Source: Cymbidium sinense (Eukaryota; Streptophyta; Magnoliopsida; Asparagales; Orchidaceae). From it: 64,000 bases of DNA. How positions within the stretch are numbered: the first letter of the stretch is position 1; every line of letters starts with the position of its first letter. Below the pieces are notes generated by a model that saw only the letters and a list, made by a program, of their open reading frames with translations, was not told where the DNA came from and searched no databases. Positions 12,276-23,780 of the stretch are shown in pieces. Both the position numbers and the translations under genes were made by a program. Location of the stretch: contig CM038215.1 of the NCBI GenBank assembly GCA_021442155.1, positions 276,260,413 through 276,324,412 on the forward strand. The letters are read 5' to 3'.

Positions 12276-13783
12276 TAAAATATAACCAAAAACCTTAAAC
12301 CCTAAACTAAAACCAAAACCCAAACCTAAACCCTAAACCCTAAACCCTAAACCCTAACCCTAAAAACCCTAAACCCTAAAGCCTAAACACTAAACCCTAA
12401 ACCCTAAACCCTAAACCGAGAACCCAAAAACCTAAACCTTAAACCTGAAACCTTAAACCCTTAGGCCAAAAAAAAACCTAAACCCTAAACTAACCCAAAG
12501 CCCTAAACCCTAAAAAGTTAAAAACCTAAACCTAAATTAAATTAGACCTAAAAATAAAATAAATAAATAAACCTAGATATAAACAAAATAAAAAAATAAA
12601 ATAAAATAAAAATAAAAACAAAAACCTAAACCTAAACCTAAACCTAAAAAGAAAATAAAATAAAATAATAAAAAATAAACTTAAATAATATAAATAAAAA
12701 AAACTAAACTAAAAGTAAAACCTAAATAAAATAAAACTAAACCTAAAATAAAAATAAAATAAACCTAAAATAAAAAAAATAAAAACTAAATAAAATCCTA
12801 AACCTCAAAAAATACACCTAAAATAAAACCTAAAAATAAATAGAAAAAAACCTAAACCTTAAACTAAAAAAAAAAAACTTAAACCTAAAATAAAAATAAA
12901 CTAAACCTAAACCAAAACTAAAATAAACTAGACTAAAATAAATAAAACCTAAACCTAAACTAAAAAAAATAAAACCTAAAATAAAAAACATAAAATCTAA
13001 GCCTAAAAAAATAAAATAAAAACCTAAACATAAACTAAAATAAAAAAATAAAATCTAAACTTAATAAATAAAAAAATAAAACTAAACTAAAAAAATAAAC
13101 ATAAACCTAAACTTAAAACTAAAAATAAACTAAAATAAAAACCTAAACTAAAATAAATAAACATAAAATAAATAAACTAAAATAAATAAAAATAAAAAAT
13201 AAAATAAACTAAGATAAATAAAAAAATAAACTAAATAAACTAAACAAACCTAAACCTACCAGTTTACTTAATTTAAAACCCTAAACCCTAATCCCTAATC
13301 CCTAAACCCTAAACCCTAAACCTAAACTAACCCTAAACCCTAAACACTAAAACCTAAAAAACCTAAACCCTAAACCCTAAAAACACTAAACCCTAAAGTC
13401 TAAACCATAAACTAACCCTAAACCCTAAGCTAACCTTAAACCCTAAAAACCCTAAACCCTTAAAACCCAAAACCCTAAAGTTTAATCACTAAACCCTAAA
13501 CCTTAAATCGAAACCCCAAATCCTAAACCCTAAAACCCTAAACCCTAAACCCTAAAAGGAAAAACCCTAAAACCCTAAACCCTAAACCTAAATCTAAACC
13601 CTAAACCCTAAACCCTAAACCCTAACTTTAAACCCTAAACCCTAAAATTAAAAACTTTAAAACCCTAAACCCTAAATCCTAAACACTAACACTAAAACCC
13701 AAACCCTAAACCTAAACCTAAAGTAACTAAATTAATTAAAAAATAAATCTAAATCCTAAATCCTAATAAACCTAAACCCTAAG
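12276..13783. repeat. Degenerate CCCTAAA-type telomere-like array, block 3
   Basis: Canonical CCCTAAA runs lie right after the gene fragment (12,300-12,420) and again at 13,270-13,710. CCTAAA/AAATAAA-type degenerate repeats lie between. Landmarks are AGTTTACTTAATTT near 13,261 and AAAGTAACTAAATTAATT near 13,721. Confidence 0.9.
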
Positions 13784-14249
13784 AATGGAACCTGATGATA
13801 AGAACATCACATCAACTAGGCTTATGGAGGTGGTGATTATCAAAGGATTATGGAGGTGAAGGCGAGGCATGGTTATCATAGTGGTTGTGAGGTGGTCATA
13901 AGTGGTGAGGGAGGTGGTGGTGATATGGAGGTGAGTGGTGGTTATGGAGGTGGGAGGAGCATTGGAGGTTACATCCATGGTGGTGGCGGAGGGAGAGATC
14001 ATGGATATGGTGGTGGATCCTACAACTCGAGAGGTCAGGGTGGTTTTGATGGGAACTGGAGAAACTGAAGAATGGTCGATCCAATCTACTGCTTATGGAG
14101 TTGTCTTTATAGAGACATTCTATATCTGTTTTTTGATTTAATCTATGTGTGCTCATTTTTATCTATGTCATCACTTGTGTCTTAAAAAACTTGTGTGTTA
14201 CTTGGTTAATGAAATCAAAAGAAGAAATGTTGAATCAATTTGTTCTCTT
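13784..14249 (+). pseudogene. Glycine-rich RNA-binding protein gene end, copy 3 (best preserved tail)
   Basis: The RRM-end portion is frameshifted (AATGG, then ...AAGAACATCAC). From 13,850 an open frame of 72 codons runs to 14,068 and ends with the family-typical GNWRN C-terminus. It contains GGYGGGRS, GGGGGRDHGYGGGSYNSRG and other glycine-rich blocks. The ATG at 13,850 is probably an accident inside the former coding region, because the sequence before it still matches the RRM end. About 180 bp of 3' UTR follow. The product, if any, would be a short glycine-rich peptide without an RNA-binding domain. Confidence 0.8.
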
Positions 14250-15534
14250 AAAAAATAAAAAAAATACTAAACCCTAAACTAAAACTAACCCTAAAACCTA
14301 AACCTAAACCCTAAATCCTAAACCCTAGACCTAAACCTAAACTAAACCCAAACCTAAACCTAAACCCTAAAACCTAAAACCTAATAACCTAATACTAAAC
14401 TAAACCCTAACTAACCTAAACCCTAAACCTTAAAAAAAGCTAAAATCTAATCCTAAACTAAATAAAACCTAAAAATAAAATAAATAAAAAAGCCTACACA
14501 AAATAAAATAAAAAAAATAAAATAAACCTAAACTAAAACTAAACCTAAACCTAAACCTAAAAGGAAAATAAAATAAAAAAATAAAACTAAACTAAACTAA
14601 AATAAATAAAACCTAAACTAATCTAAAAAATAAAACCCTAAATAAAATCAAACTAAACCTAAAATAAATATAAAATAAATCTAAAATAAAATAAAATAAA
14701 ACTAAATAATAACCTAAACCTAAAAAATAAACCTAAAAAAAAAAATAAAACCTAAACCCTAAACTAAAAAAAACCTAAACCTAAAATAAAAATAAAATAA
14801 ACAAAATAAAATAAACCTAAACCTAAACTAAAATAAACTAAACTAAAATAAATAAAACCTAAACCTAAAATAAACTAAACCTAAACCTAAACTAAATAAA
14901 ATAAATAAACTAAAATAAACCTAAACTAAGTAAAAACCTAAAATAAACCTAAATGAAAACCTAAATTATAAACCTAAAAAACTAAAATAAAAACTAAAAC
15001 CTAAACCTAAAAAAAAAAAAACCTAAACCTAAAAAATAAAATAAAATAAAACTCAACTAAAAATAAATCTAAACCTAAAAAATAAACTAAAATAAAAAAC
15101 CTAAACTAAATTAAATATACCTAAAATAAATAAACTAAATTAAATAAAATTAAAAAATAAACCTAAATAAAAATAAAAATAAACTCAAATAAATAAAAAT
15201 AAACTAAATAAACCTAAACCTATCGGTTCACTTAATTAAAAAAAACCTAAACCCTAAATCCTAAACACTAAACCCTAAACCCTAAAACTAATCCTAAACC
15301 CTAAACTTATAGCCCTAAACCATAAAACCCTAAACCCTAAACCCTAAACACAAAACCCTAAATTGTAAACTCTAAACTCTAAACCATAAACCCTACACCC
15401 TAAACCCTAAAACCCTAAAATGTAAACCCAAAACCCTATGCCCTAAAACCCAAAACCCATAACCCTAAACCTTAAACCCAAAAACCCATAACCCTAAACC
15501 CTAAATTAACCCTAAACTAACCCTAAACCCTGAG
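14250..15534. repeat. Degenerate CCCTAAA-type telomere-like array, block 4
   Basis: Canonical repeats at 14,270-14,440, degenerate CCTAAA/AAATAAA repeats to about 15,220, the landmark GGTTCACTTAATT near 15,226, then canonical repeats up to the next gene fragment. It is the shortest unit between gene fragments. Confidence 0.9.
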
Positions 15535-15974
15535 AATGGGCAAAACCATGACGGTAGGAACATCATTGTCAACTAAGCTCAGCCAAATTGTGGTATGTTG
15601 GAGGTGGCGCATCAGTGGTGGTGGGGATCTGGATGTGCCGGTGGATATGGAGGGTGGTCGAAAGGGGTGGTTATGGAGGTAGGAGGAGCACGGAGGTTAG
15701 CCATGGTGGTGGTGGAGGAGAGATTGGGGATATGATGGTGGATCCTCTACTGAGAGGCGGGTGGCCATCAAAATGGAGAAATTGAAGAATGATCGATGAT
15801 CTACGCTTATGGAACTGTCTTTATAAGAGATTTTACTTATCTGGTTTTGATTTGCTCTATGGGTGCTCATTTTTTATCTATGTCATTGTTTGTATCTTAA
15901 ATAACTTGGGGTGCTACTTGGTTGATGAAATCAAAAGAAAAAAATGTTGAATCTGAATTTGGTCTTTATTATAA
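15535..15974 (+). pseudogene. Glycine-rich RNA-binding protein gene end, copy 4
   Basis: The frame from 15,535 reads NGQNHDGRNIIVN, a stop, then AQ, which is the clearest match to the RRM end (NGQ.LDGR.ITVN.AQ). An open frame at 15,588-15,785 spans the glycine-rich part in a shifted frame and recovers a KWRN terminus. The 3' UTR ends at an A-rich run near 15,970. Indels make it a pseudogene. Confidence 0.8.
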
Positions 15975-16315
15975 AAAAACTTAAACCATAAACCCTATAT
16001 CCTAAACCCTAAATCCTAAACTAAAACTTAAACCCTAAACCTAAAACCTAAACCCTAAACCCTAAAACCATAAACCCTAAACCCTAAACCCTAAACCCTA
16101 AACCCAAAACCATAAAACCCTAAACCCTAAACCTAATTCCTAATCCTAAAACCATAAACCCTAAACCCTAAAACATACAACCTAAAACCTAAACCCTAAA
16201 CCCCAAACCCCCCTAAACCCTAAACTAACCCTAAACCCTAAATCTAAACTAACCTAAACCCAAAGCCCTAAACCCAAACCCTAAATTTTCCTAAACCCTA
16301 AACCATAAACCTTGA
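15975..16315. repeat. Telomere-like array, canonical CCCTAAA end block
   Basis: This is the most canonical part of the array: mostly CCCTAAA with occasional ACCATAAA, CCTAAT and CCCCTAAA variants. It ends near 16,315, where non-repetitive sequence begins. Confidence 0.9.
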
Positions 16316-16445
16316 ATAAAGATGTTAAGAGTAGATCTAAAGAATGACCTAGTCCTAACATAGTTATGGTAGCTAAAGAAAATGTCTTCAAGAGGCTTTC
16401 CTTGACTATTAGAGATTTGAATACCCTAAACCCTAACCCTAAATC
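16316..16445. other. Unique junction sequence with a three-unit telomere-like patch
   Basis: About 105 bp of non-telomeric sequence, then ACCCTAAACCCTAACCCTAAAT at about 16,423-16,444, directly followed by the AT-rich satellite. No gene is seen. Confidence 0.55.
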
Positions 16446-17930
16446 ATATTATATTACCATATATTATAGTATAATGTAGCAGATATATTGAAGCATGTAG
16501 TGATGTGTTTTGGATGTTATATGATGTTTTGAAATGTTTTAGTATATTATGGTATTGTGCCCTATAGTATATTAATATAAATCATAAAAATATTGATTTA
16601 ATAAATCGATGATGAAATTTGTTAAATTTGAAATGGGAATTAGGTTGTAGTACCAAAGGTGTGCTATGCCACTTGTAGTCTAAAAGTAAGATTTTATGGT
16701 CAAAATAAATATTATATGTTGTAGCATAGTATAGCATCATATATCATAATATATTACTGGGCATTTTAAATTCTTTTAGTATTTTACAATCATGTAGTCA
16801 GCCTACATTAGCATTATTTATAAAAATGTTGATTTAGACTTTAAAATGGTGGAATTTGGCCAAATTTATAATAGGTAGAGCATGGAATTATAATATATTG
16901 TTTGAATTTAAAATATGTATAATGACAAAAATATATAGTTTTTTATTGTTTAGATTAATTTTATTATTTTTTATCTTAAGCAATCCCTTGTGATGTGATA
17001 TGCAATATAATATAATATAATATAATATAATATAATATAATATGTTATAGTGTATTATAATATAGGATGCCATAACATAGTGTAGCATCATGCATTATAG
17101 CATACCATTGTGTATTACTACTTATTGTTTAGCATTTTTAGTTTGTTATTGTTTGATGTAGTAGAGTTCGTAATGGTATAATTCATAAAAATACTGATTT
17201 ATTGGCTAAGATGATGGTATTTGGCCAAATTTAAGGTCAGATTTAGGGAACATCATTGGGGGTGTGCTAGGTGTGTCATTTAATCAAAAGAATGGAATTT
17301 TTCATTCAAAATAATTGTTCCTTTTTCAACAAAATTTTATAAATTTTTTGCTTAAAGTGATTCATTTTAAGGTGTAATGTGAGATAATATATTATATGAA
17401 AGCATATTGAAATATAATGTACATGACAATATAATGTCACATATATATGAATATGGTGGTGTGTTACAATATTTTATTGTACATTTTGGTATATTTTACT
17501 TTTATTATAATATTAATAAAAATATTAATTTGAAGGTTGAGATGGAAGAATTTGGCCAAATTCATAGTACACACCAAGAAGCAACACCAAAATTATGCTA
17601 TTTTGTACCATTTCTAATAGAAAAATAACAAGTTTACATCCAAAATGAACATTACTCATATTTTGAGAAAATTTTATTATTTGTTTTTTTAAGTGATTCT
17701 AATGGGGTGTAATGTTAGATAATATTTATATTATAAAAAAATTATAATATAACATCATATATTATAATATAATATAATGTGTTAATTCACACTATAATAT
17801 GTTTAGCATGATATTGTATAGTTAGTTTTGCACCATCAAAAATCATAAAATGTTGATTACAATGTTAAGATGATGTAATTTGAATGAATACATTGTTAGG
17901 CTTTTGGTTGAAGTATTAAAGGTGTAAGTA
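16446..17930. repeat. AT-rich satellite-like tandem repeat, ~330 bp period, about five units
   Basis: A shared core, (A)ATCATAAAAATATTGATTT, recurs near 16,583, 16,819, 17,183, 17,513 and 17,843 (spacing 236, 364, 330, 330). After it each unit has a segment like GATG(G)AATTTGGCCAAATT, and the units share TATAATATAA-rich stretches and phrases such as GGTGTGCTA.G.CA.TT. Short open frames here are not conserved between units. I do not recognise the family. Confidence 0.7.
17004..17043. repeat. (AATAT)n pentanucleotide microsatellite
   Basis: Eight perfect units of a five-base AT motif within the AT-rich satellite. Confidence 0.9.
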
Positions 17931-20395
17931 AGAAGAAATAAGATTTGATGAGAATTCCATGTCAAGGACATGGAGGGAGATCCGTTGGGGATCACACATG
18001 CATTGGAAATGACATGTGAGGGTCTATGGGCATAGAGAAGACTTGGGGATAAAGTTTGAATTTGATTTGATTATATAATTTATGGAAAGAAGATCCACTA
18101 GAATAAGAATCTATAATCCACCAGGGATTAAGATTGAATCAACTTTAATTTATTTTGTTTTAATTGATGTGGAAGCATATCTGCTAGAGATATGGGCTCG
18201 AGTCCACTAGGGATCTATATGAACCTTCTGGGAGGAAGTGTGTTTGGGCTATCTACCGGGATTGGGATTTGAGTTTTATTTCATAGATTTGTTTGGGGAT
18301 GTATTCGGGGAATAAGAGTTTAGGATTTCTTTGATTTAGACTCAACTAGGGAGTTAGTTTTATTTGGCTCCACTGGGAGGTTGGTTTTGAATTTGATTTG
18401 TTTCCTTAACTTGTTTATATATGATTTTTGGCTCCTCAAGGGAGAATGGTGTGATTTAACTCCACTGGGGAAAATTAGATTGGGTTTAATTTAATCTGAG
18501 TAAATGTATGGACCTTACCAATGTGTGATGTACCCACTGAGAAGGGGCTATATTAAGATTGACCTACCTCAGGTTTACAAATCCAAATGGATGGTTTCCC
18601 GGTTGCGGGATAGAGCTAGCCAACCTAAGCTGTTGCCTTTTGGTGTACAACGATTGTGCTAGGAAGAATGTGTAGTTGACTGACATCTTCCAAATCGAGG
18701 AACAACCGTTGGGGAGACCTGTTGAATGCGGCTAGAGACTTATATCAACTCAAAGTAGTCAGGATTAATTTCATCTTAATTTCACGTGATTTGATATGGT
18801 TTGTTTGGTTTAGTTTGATTTTAAATTGAGGGCATATCCACTGGGAATATGAGTTCGGTCAAATTTGATAGATTTAATTTATGGACCATGTCGGTGTGCA
18901 CTGGACCCACTGAGAATGGGATATATCACACTTGTCCTATCTTAGATTTAAAAATCCAAAGGGATAGTCTACTGGTCATGGGTAGAGCTAACAAACCTAA
19001 GGCATTGCCTTTGGTGTGCAACTGTTGTGCTAGGAATAAGGCATAACATACTTACATCTCTAAAGTGGGAACAACGTGGACCTGGTAGCATAACAAATCA
19101 AACTCGACTTAGGGGTGATTACTGAGTGAATGCCGCTGAGGACTTATATCAACTCAAGAGTAGTCAGGCAATACCTATAGGTAGTTTTGCTTACACCGCC
19201 TAAAGATAAGATGACTGCTTGGGAAAAGGTACCACTTAGGGGTGTCCTCCTAATCCACAAGTGAATATATATATATTGTTTATATATTTGCATGGATCCT
19301 ATTAGTGTGCGAGGGAACACACTATGAAGGGACTATGTAGGCCTTAACCTATCTCATATTTACTAAACCAAGAGAGAATTTGCACATCCAAAGGAAGGAT
19401 TCTTCAACCACAGGGGTGGTTACTAGGAAAGGGGAAATGTCTAATCTGATAGTAACTCGGGTAATTTCAATATAGGGTCACAAAGGATGTGATCCAAATA
19501 TAGCACCCACAGGTGAGGTGCTGCTAGGGGCATCATCTTAAGCCCTGGAAAAGAAAGCCTATAGGTGTACAGTGGACAACTCAAGGAGAATGTATAGTAG
19601 ACTTACATCTTCCATGAGTGGTGTATCCTAAGGTGCGAGAACCAACCAACCTAAGGTGTATCCGTCAACATGAGTGGTGTATCCATCAACATAGTGAGAA
19701 CTAACCAACCTAAGGTGCCCATCTGTGTGCAATGATCAATCTAGAAAGAAAATGTGTAGGCTTACAACTTTTCAAGTGAAATTGATCATCGTGATAGTCT
19801 CATCTACAGGACATATAATATCCGATGAGACTACTAAGTGGGGAGCCCCAAGGAAGGACTGGACCCAAACTTGAAGCAATCAAGAGGGGAAGAACCACTA
19901 GGTGACTTATCTTAAACCTCAAATATACTTGACCCAGTTAGCGCATGAAGGTTAATCCAAGAAGAAAGCTTAGCAGACTCACAACCTCTTAAACAAAGCT
20001 AACATGAGGTAGCTTATTGGTCATGCAGTATGGCTTACCAAACTACTAAGGTGTTCATCAATGTGCAGTGGCCAAGTAAGAAACAAAGCATAGCAAACTT
20101 ACATCCTCCAAAGCAAGATGACTACTGGGTGACACACTAGCAGGGTACCCATCAACCCGACCTAAAGCATCGAGTGTCTGGGCATTATCTCAACTCGTGA
20201 GCCGAGATAAAGATATGTGTTTATTTTATATGTGTGTATGTGATTGTGTTATGTCGATGAAGGATAAGACAGCCCGAGTTCCTTACATCTACCCTAAACA
20301 CATCGTATGGATTCACAAACAGAATACTTCAACATGGAAGAGATTGAGTTCAAAATGGAATTTTCATTGATGATAATTATTTTCAAACATGATTT
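17931..20395 (-). mobile_element. Element 3: 3' non-coding region of a minus-strand Ty3/gypsy element
   Basis: It matches element 2 at 44,190-46,514 and the reverse complement of element 1 at 40,019-42,200, directly adjoining an integrase end at 20,396. The + strand carries repeated TCCACT(A/G)GGGA-type motifs (near 18,206, 18,368, 18,452, 18,837) and blocks such as GTAGACTTACATCTTCC and CCAACCTAAG(G)TG that recur within the region every ~150-250 bp. No conserved open frame is seen. The outer limit near 17,931, where the satellite ends, is approximate. Confidence 0.7.
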
Positions 20396-22097
20396 ATAAT
20401 ATTTGTTTAAGCCCCATTGAAAGCATTGGGTGCTCTCCCTTATGATTAATAAGTCGAGGATCCTCCTTGGTAGGCCTTCTCTATGGAAAAATGGCTTTCC
20501 CAAGTGGGTTCAAACTTAGCTCCCATCTTACGATGAGAAATAATCGATCTCCTTAGACCTATAATAAGCTCTCTTACTTGAAATGCTCCAGGACGGACCA
20601 ACTTATTGTGATCTTGAATCATTTTATCTTTATACAACTCAAGGTTTTTTCATTCTCGTAGGCATCTCTCCTCCAAAACTTAATGATCTTCTAACCATAA
20701 CTTGGAATTATGCTCTGTTGTGATCTTGCTACCCACATCTATCCTTTGTGATGGGAGTTTGACTTCTAATGGTAGAATAGCTTCAAATCCATACACTAAG
20801 GAGAAAGGAGTATACTGAGTTGGAGTTCTATATGTGGTTCAAGAGCACGTGGCTTCAACTAACTCATGGCACTATCACTTGTTATTGTTGAGTGTCTTCT
20901 TTAGTATTTGGATGAGAGTTTTGTTGGCTTACTAAGCCATTTTCCCTTGGGTAGTTGATGGTAGAATATCTCTAATCTATATGTCTCTGGCAAAGTTATT
21001 GATCTCGGTGCTCTTGAATGCGTACCATTATCAGATATAATTCATTGAGGCACTCTAAACCTATGTAAGATATTATTCCTAAAAAACTAAAGCACATGCT
21101 GAGTTGTGACCTTTCTGAGCAAAATCACCTTCATCCATTTGGAAAATTAGTCAATAGCAGCTAAGATGAAGCAATGAACCTTGGAAGAAAGAGGATCAAT
21201 TGGACCCACTATGTCGCATCAACACTGAATGGCCATGAGGCTAATGTTGGATGTAGAATGTTGGGTGGTTGGTGTAGACCACACCGTGTATTTGACATTG
21301 GTGGCATCGCCGTATCCAAGCAATCTTTGATCATTGACATAGTAGTATTCTAGTCTCTTGATCTTGACTTTCATCTTCGCCGGATTGGTTTTCCACATAC
21401 CCTCGAAAGTGTACCTCCCATGATCTTACTGGCATTATGCTTGTCTAAAAAATATAACCACATATGATCGAAAGACCACTAGTACAAGACACCATCCATA
21501 ATAGCATAGGAAAGTGCTCTCTGCTTCATCTAATGGGCTTGGGACTTCTCTTGAGGTAATTTTCCTTTATTTAGGTAATCCATGAATGGTTGCCTCCAAT
21601 CTAGCTCCTCATCCTTCTTGGAAATGGCAACCTCCCCTTCAAGAGAGTACTTTTAATGAGTTCAATATCAATAAGGGATAAGAATTATCTATTTTGGACC
21701 TTTATTGATATGGACTCATCTTCCGAACATTTCGACTCCTTTGCATGCTTGGCTAAAGCATACGCTACATTCTCTCCTCAAGGAATTATAAATGGTAACC
21801 TCGATTTGGGCAAACAACTCCATGGTGTACTTGTTGAAGTGATGGAGCTTGGGCTTTATAACATTATAGGACCTAGTGATTTGGTTGATAACTAGTGAGA
21901 ATCCCAAAGATGTTGATGTTCGGATGCTTAGAGTAATGGCTAACTCTGACAATCAAAGCCTCATATTCAACTTCATTGGTGCAAGGATTGGATAGATGAT
22001 ATGAGAATCTCACATCTCATATAAAGTTAAAAGAACTATTCTTACCCTACCTTTCCCGGAATAGTAGATTGTGTTCTTCTCCTCTTGAGAGAAGCAT
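20396..22097 (-). pseudogene. Element 3: broken pol fragment (part of extra RNase H, integrase)
   Basis: Read on the minus strand, it starts inside the extra RNase H domain near 22,096 and runs into integrase, ending near 20,396. The integrase C-terminal block HNKLVRPGAFQVRELI...GAKFEPTWE...EKAYQGGS is clear at 20,446-20,637. At the first integrase catalytic position (21,213-21,215) this copy has GAC (Asp), while elements 1 and 2 have AAC (Asn). Several stops and frameshifts are present. The fragment is cut exactly where the LTR of element 1 begins (22,098), consistent with element 1 having inserted into it or with a later rearrangement; the missing other side is not next to element 1's right end. 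Confidence 0.75.
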
Positions 22098-23269
22098 TGA
22101 CCTCACTTTTGGAGTGAGCTCTTAACTTCTCCATCTTAGGCATATAACTCCTCTATACACTAAGAGTCCCTTAGTCTTAAGACACTAGTGATTAAGTGAA
22201 CACTTAACCTAACCCTAGAGACTTAGAGGAGCTATAGGAATAGGTTATGTCTCAGGGGTATTAAGAGAACTTGCCTACCCTATAGTTTGAACCTAATCCT
22301 TGCCTCCCTCTTTCAATTCAATCCAAATCAAATCTTAAATCAATTCTTACCAAATTGATATTCTCAAATATTAAATCAATTCCAACTCAATTGATTTATT
22401 CAAATCCAGACTCAAATCCAAATTCCAAAATCGAAATCATGAATCAATTCCAAATCAAATGATTGAAACCCATGATTGAATTTAAATCCCAAAATCTTTC
22501 CTTAGCCCTTTGATTTCATCTTATGGACTTAGCTTAAACCAAATCCAAATCACTCAAACTCAAATGATTTTCATAACTCATTTATAGCTTCATTTATATT
22601 TACAAATATAAATGAAGTATAATTCAAATAACCAAAACTAAACCCAAAATTAAACCAAAATCCAACTTATACTCTTTTCAAGAAATCATTCTCGATCAAT
22701 CCAAACCCTTGATTTTCTCTCAAACAATCACTCCTTCAATCACATGCCCAAATATAAACATAAACCAATAACCAAACCAAAATCAAACAACCCAAAGTCA
22801 AACCCATGTTCATCCTTTTGACTTGAAAATGTCAAATGAACCAAAACCCATTTGACTCCAAATCTCTGCAATTGGATTTATATTTCCATCAATAAATTTC
22901 CATCATAAGTCCATATGTGAGTTCAACCAAACTTGAACCAAGCCTTGATCAAGCCAATTAACCCATTTAGGCTCACTTGACCCAAAGTGACCTAAAGGAC
23001 CTTTTTGAGCCAAATTCTAATCCAACCCAAATTGGATTGAATTAAGCCCATCTAAGCCTCACATTGTGAGCAACAATCATCCTAAGATGATCAACAACTC
23101 AAATTGGTTCAAACCAAGTCAAACCTAGCCTTTGACCAAGTCAACACTTAGCCCAAATAAAACCTAAACAACCCAAAATTCACTATAAGCAAAATTGATT
23201 GAAACCATTGATCTAAACCAATCCATAATCAATCATTGAACGTGATCAAGCCAACAATTGAGTGAACCA

Positions 23270-23780
23270 AGCCTAATTGGCCACTTGACCTAAGTTGACC
23301 CAAATTGACCTAAAAGCCAAAATGGTCAAATCTTGATCTAAGCCAAATTGATTGCAACCAATGGGTCAAATTCATTCCAAATCACTTGTTGAACTTGACC
23401 AAAGCTTCAATTGGCCAATTAGACCCAACCTAGCCCAGTTGACCTAAAAGGTCAAATCAACTTGAAATAAAACCAAATCAAAATCAATTGAAACCAAAGC
23501 TTGCAATACATTTCAAATGGTCAACCTAAACCAACCCATGACCTAACCCAATTGGGTCAAATGGGTCAATTTGGTCAACTTGACCCATTTGACTCAAATG
23601 AACCTAAATGAACCAAAACCAAATCTAAACCAAATTGAACCAAACCAATGATATCCATAGGCTCTGAATGATCATTTGAACTTGACCTAACCCATGGTTT
23701 GACCCAATTTGACCAATTGGTCAACCTAACCCAATTTGACCCAATTTGACCTAAATGGATCAAAGTGAGCCAAATCAAAT
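23270..23780. promoter_or_regulatory. Element 1: TTGACC/GGTCAA (W-box-like) supercluster in U3
   Basis: By eye there are about 11 TTGACC and about 8 GGTCAA hexamers in roughly 500 bp, including the perfect palindrome TTGACCAATTGGTCAA at 23,709-23,724. The cluster recurs in all four LTR copies. TTGAC(C/T) is the W-box core recognised by WRKY factors; whether they bind here is inferred. Confidence 0.5.

Noticed and set aside
13772..14002. Histidine- and threonine-rich minus-strand frames opposite the glycine-rich fragments
   Set aside because: They are complements of GGT/GGA-rich codons; the + strand has the family-specific GNWRN end and the RRM remnant.
6784..16315. A true chromosome end (active telomere)
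   Set aside because: The repeats are highly degenerate, contain gene fragments, and are flanked on both sides by other sequence.
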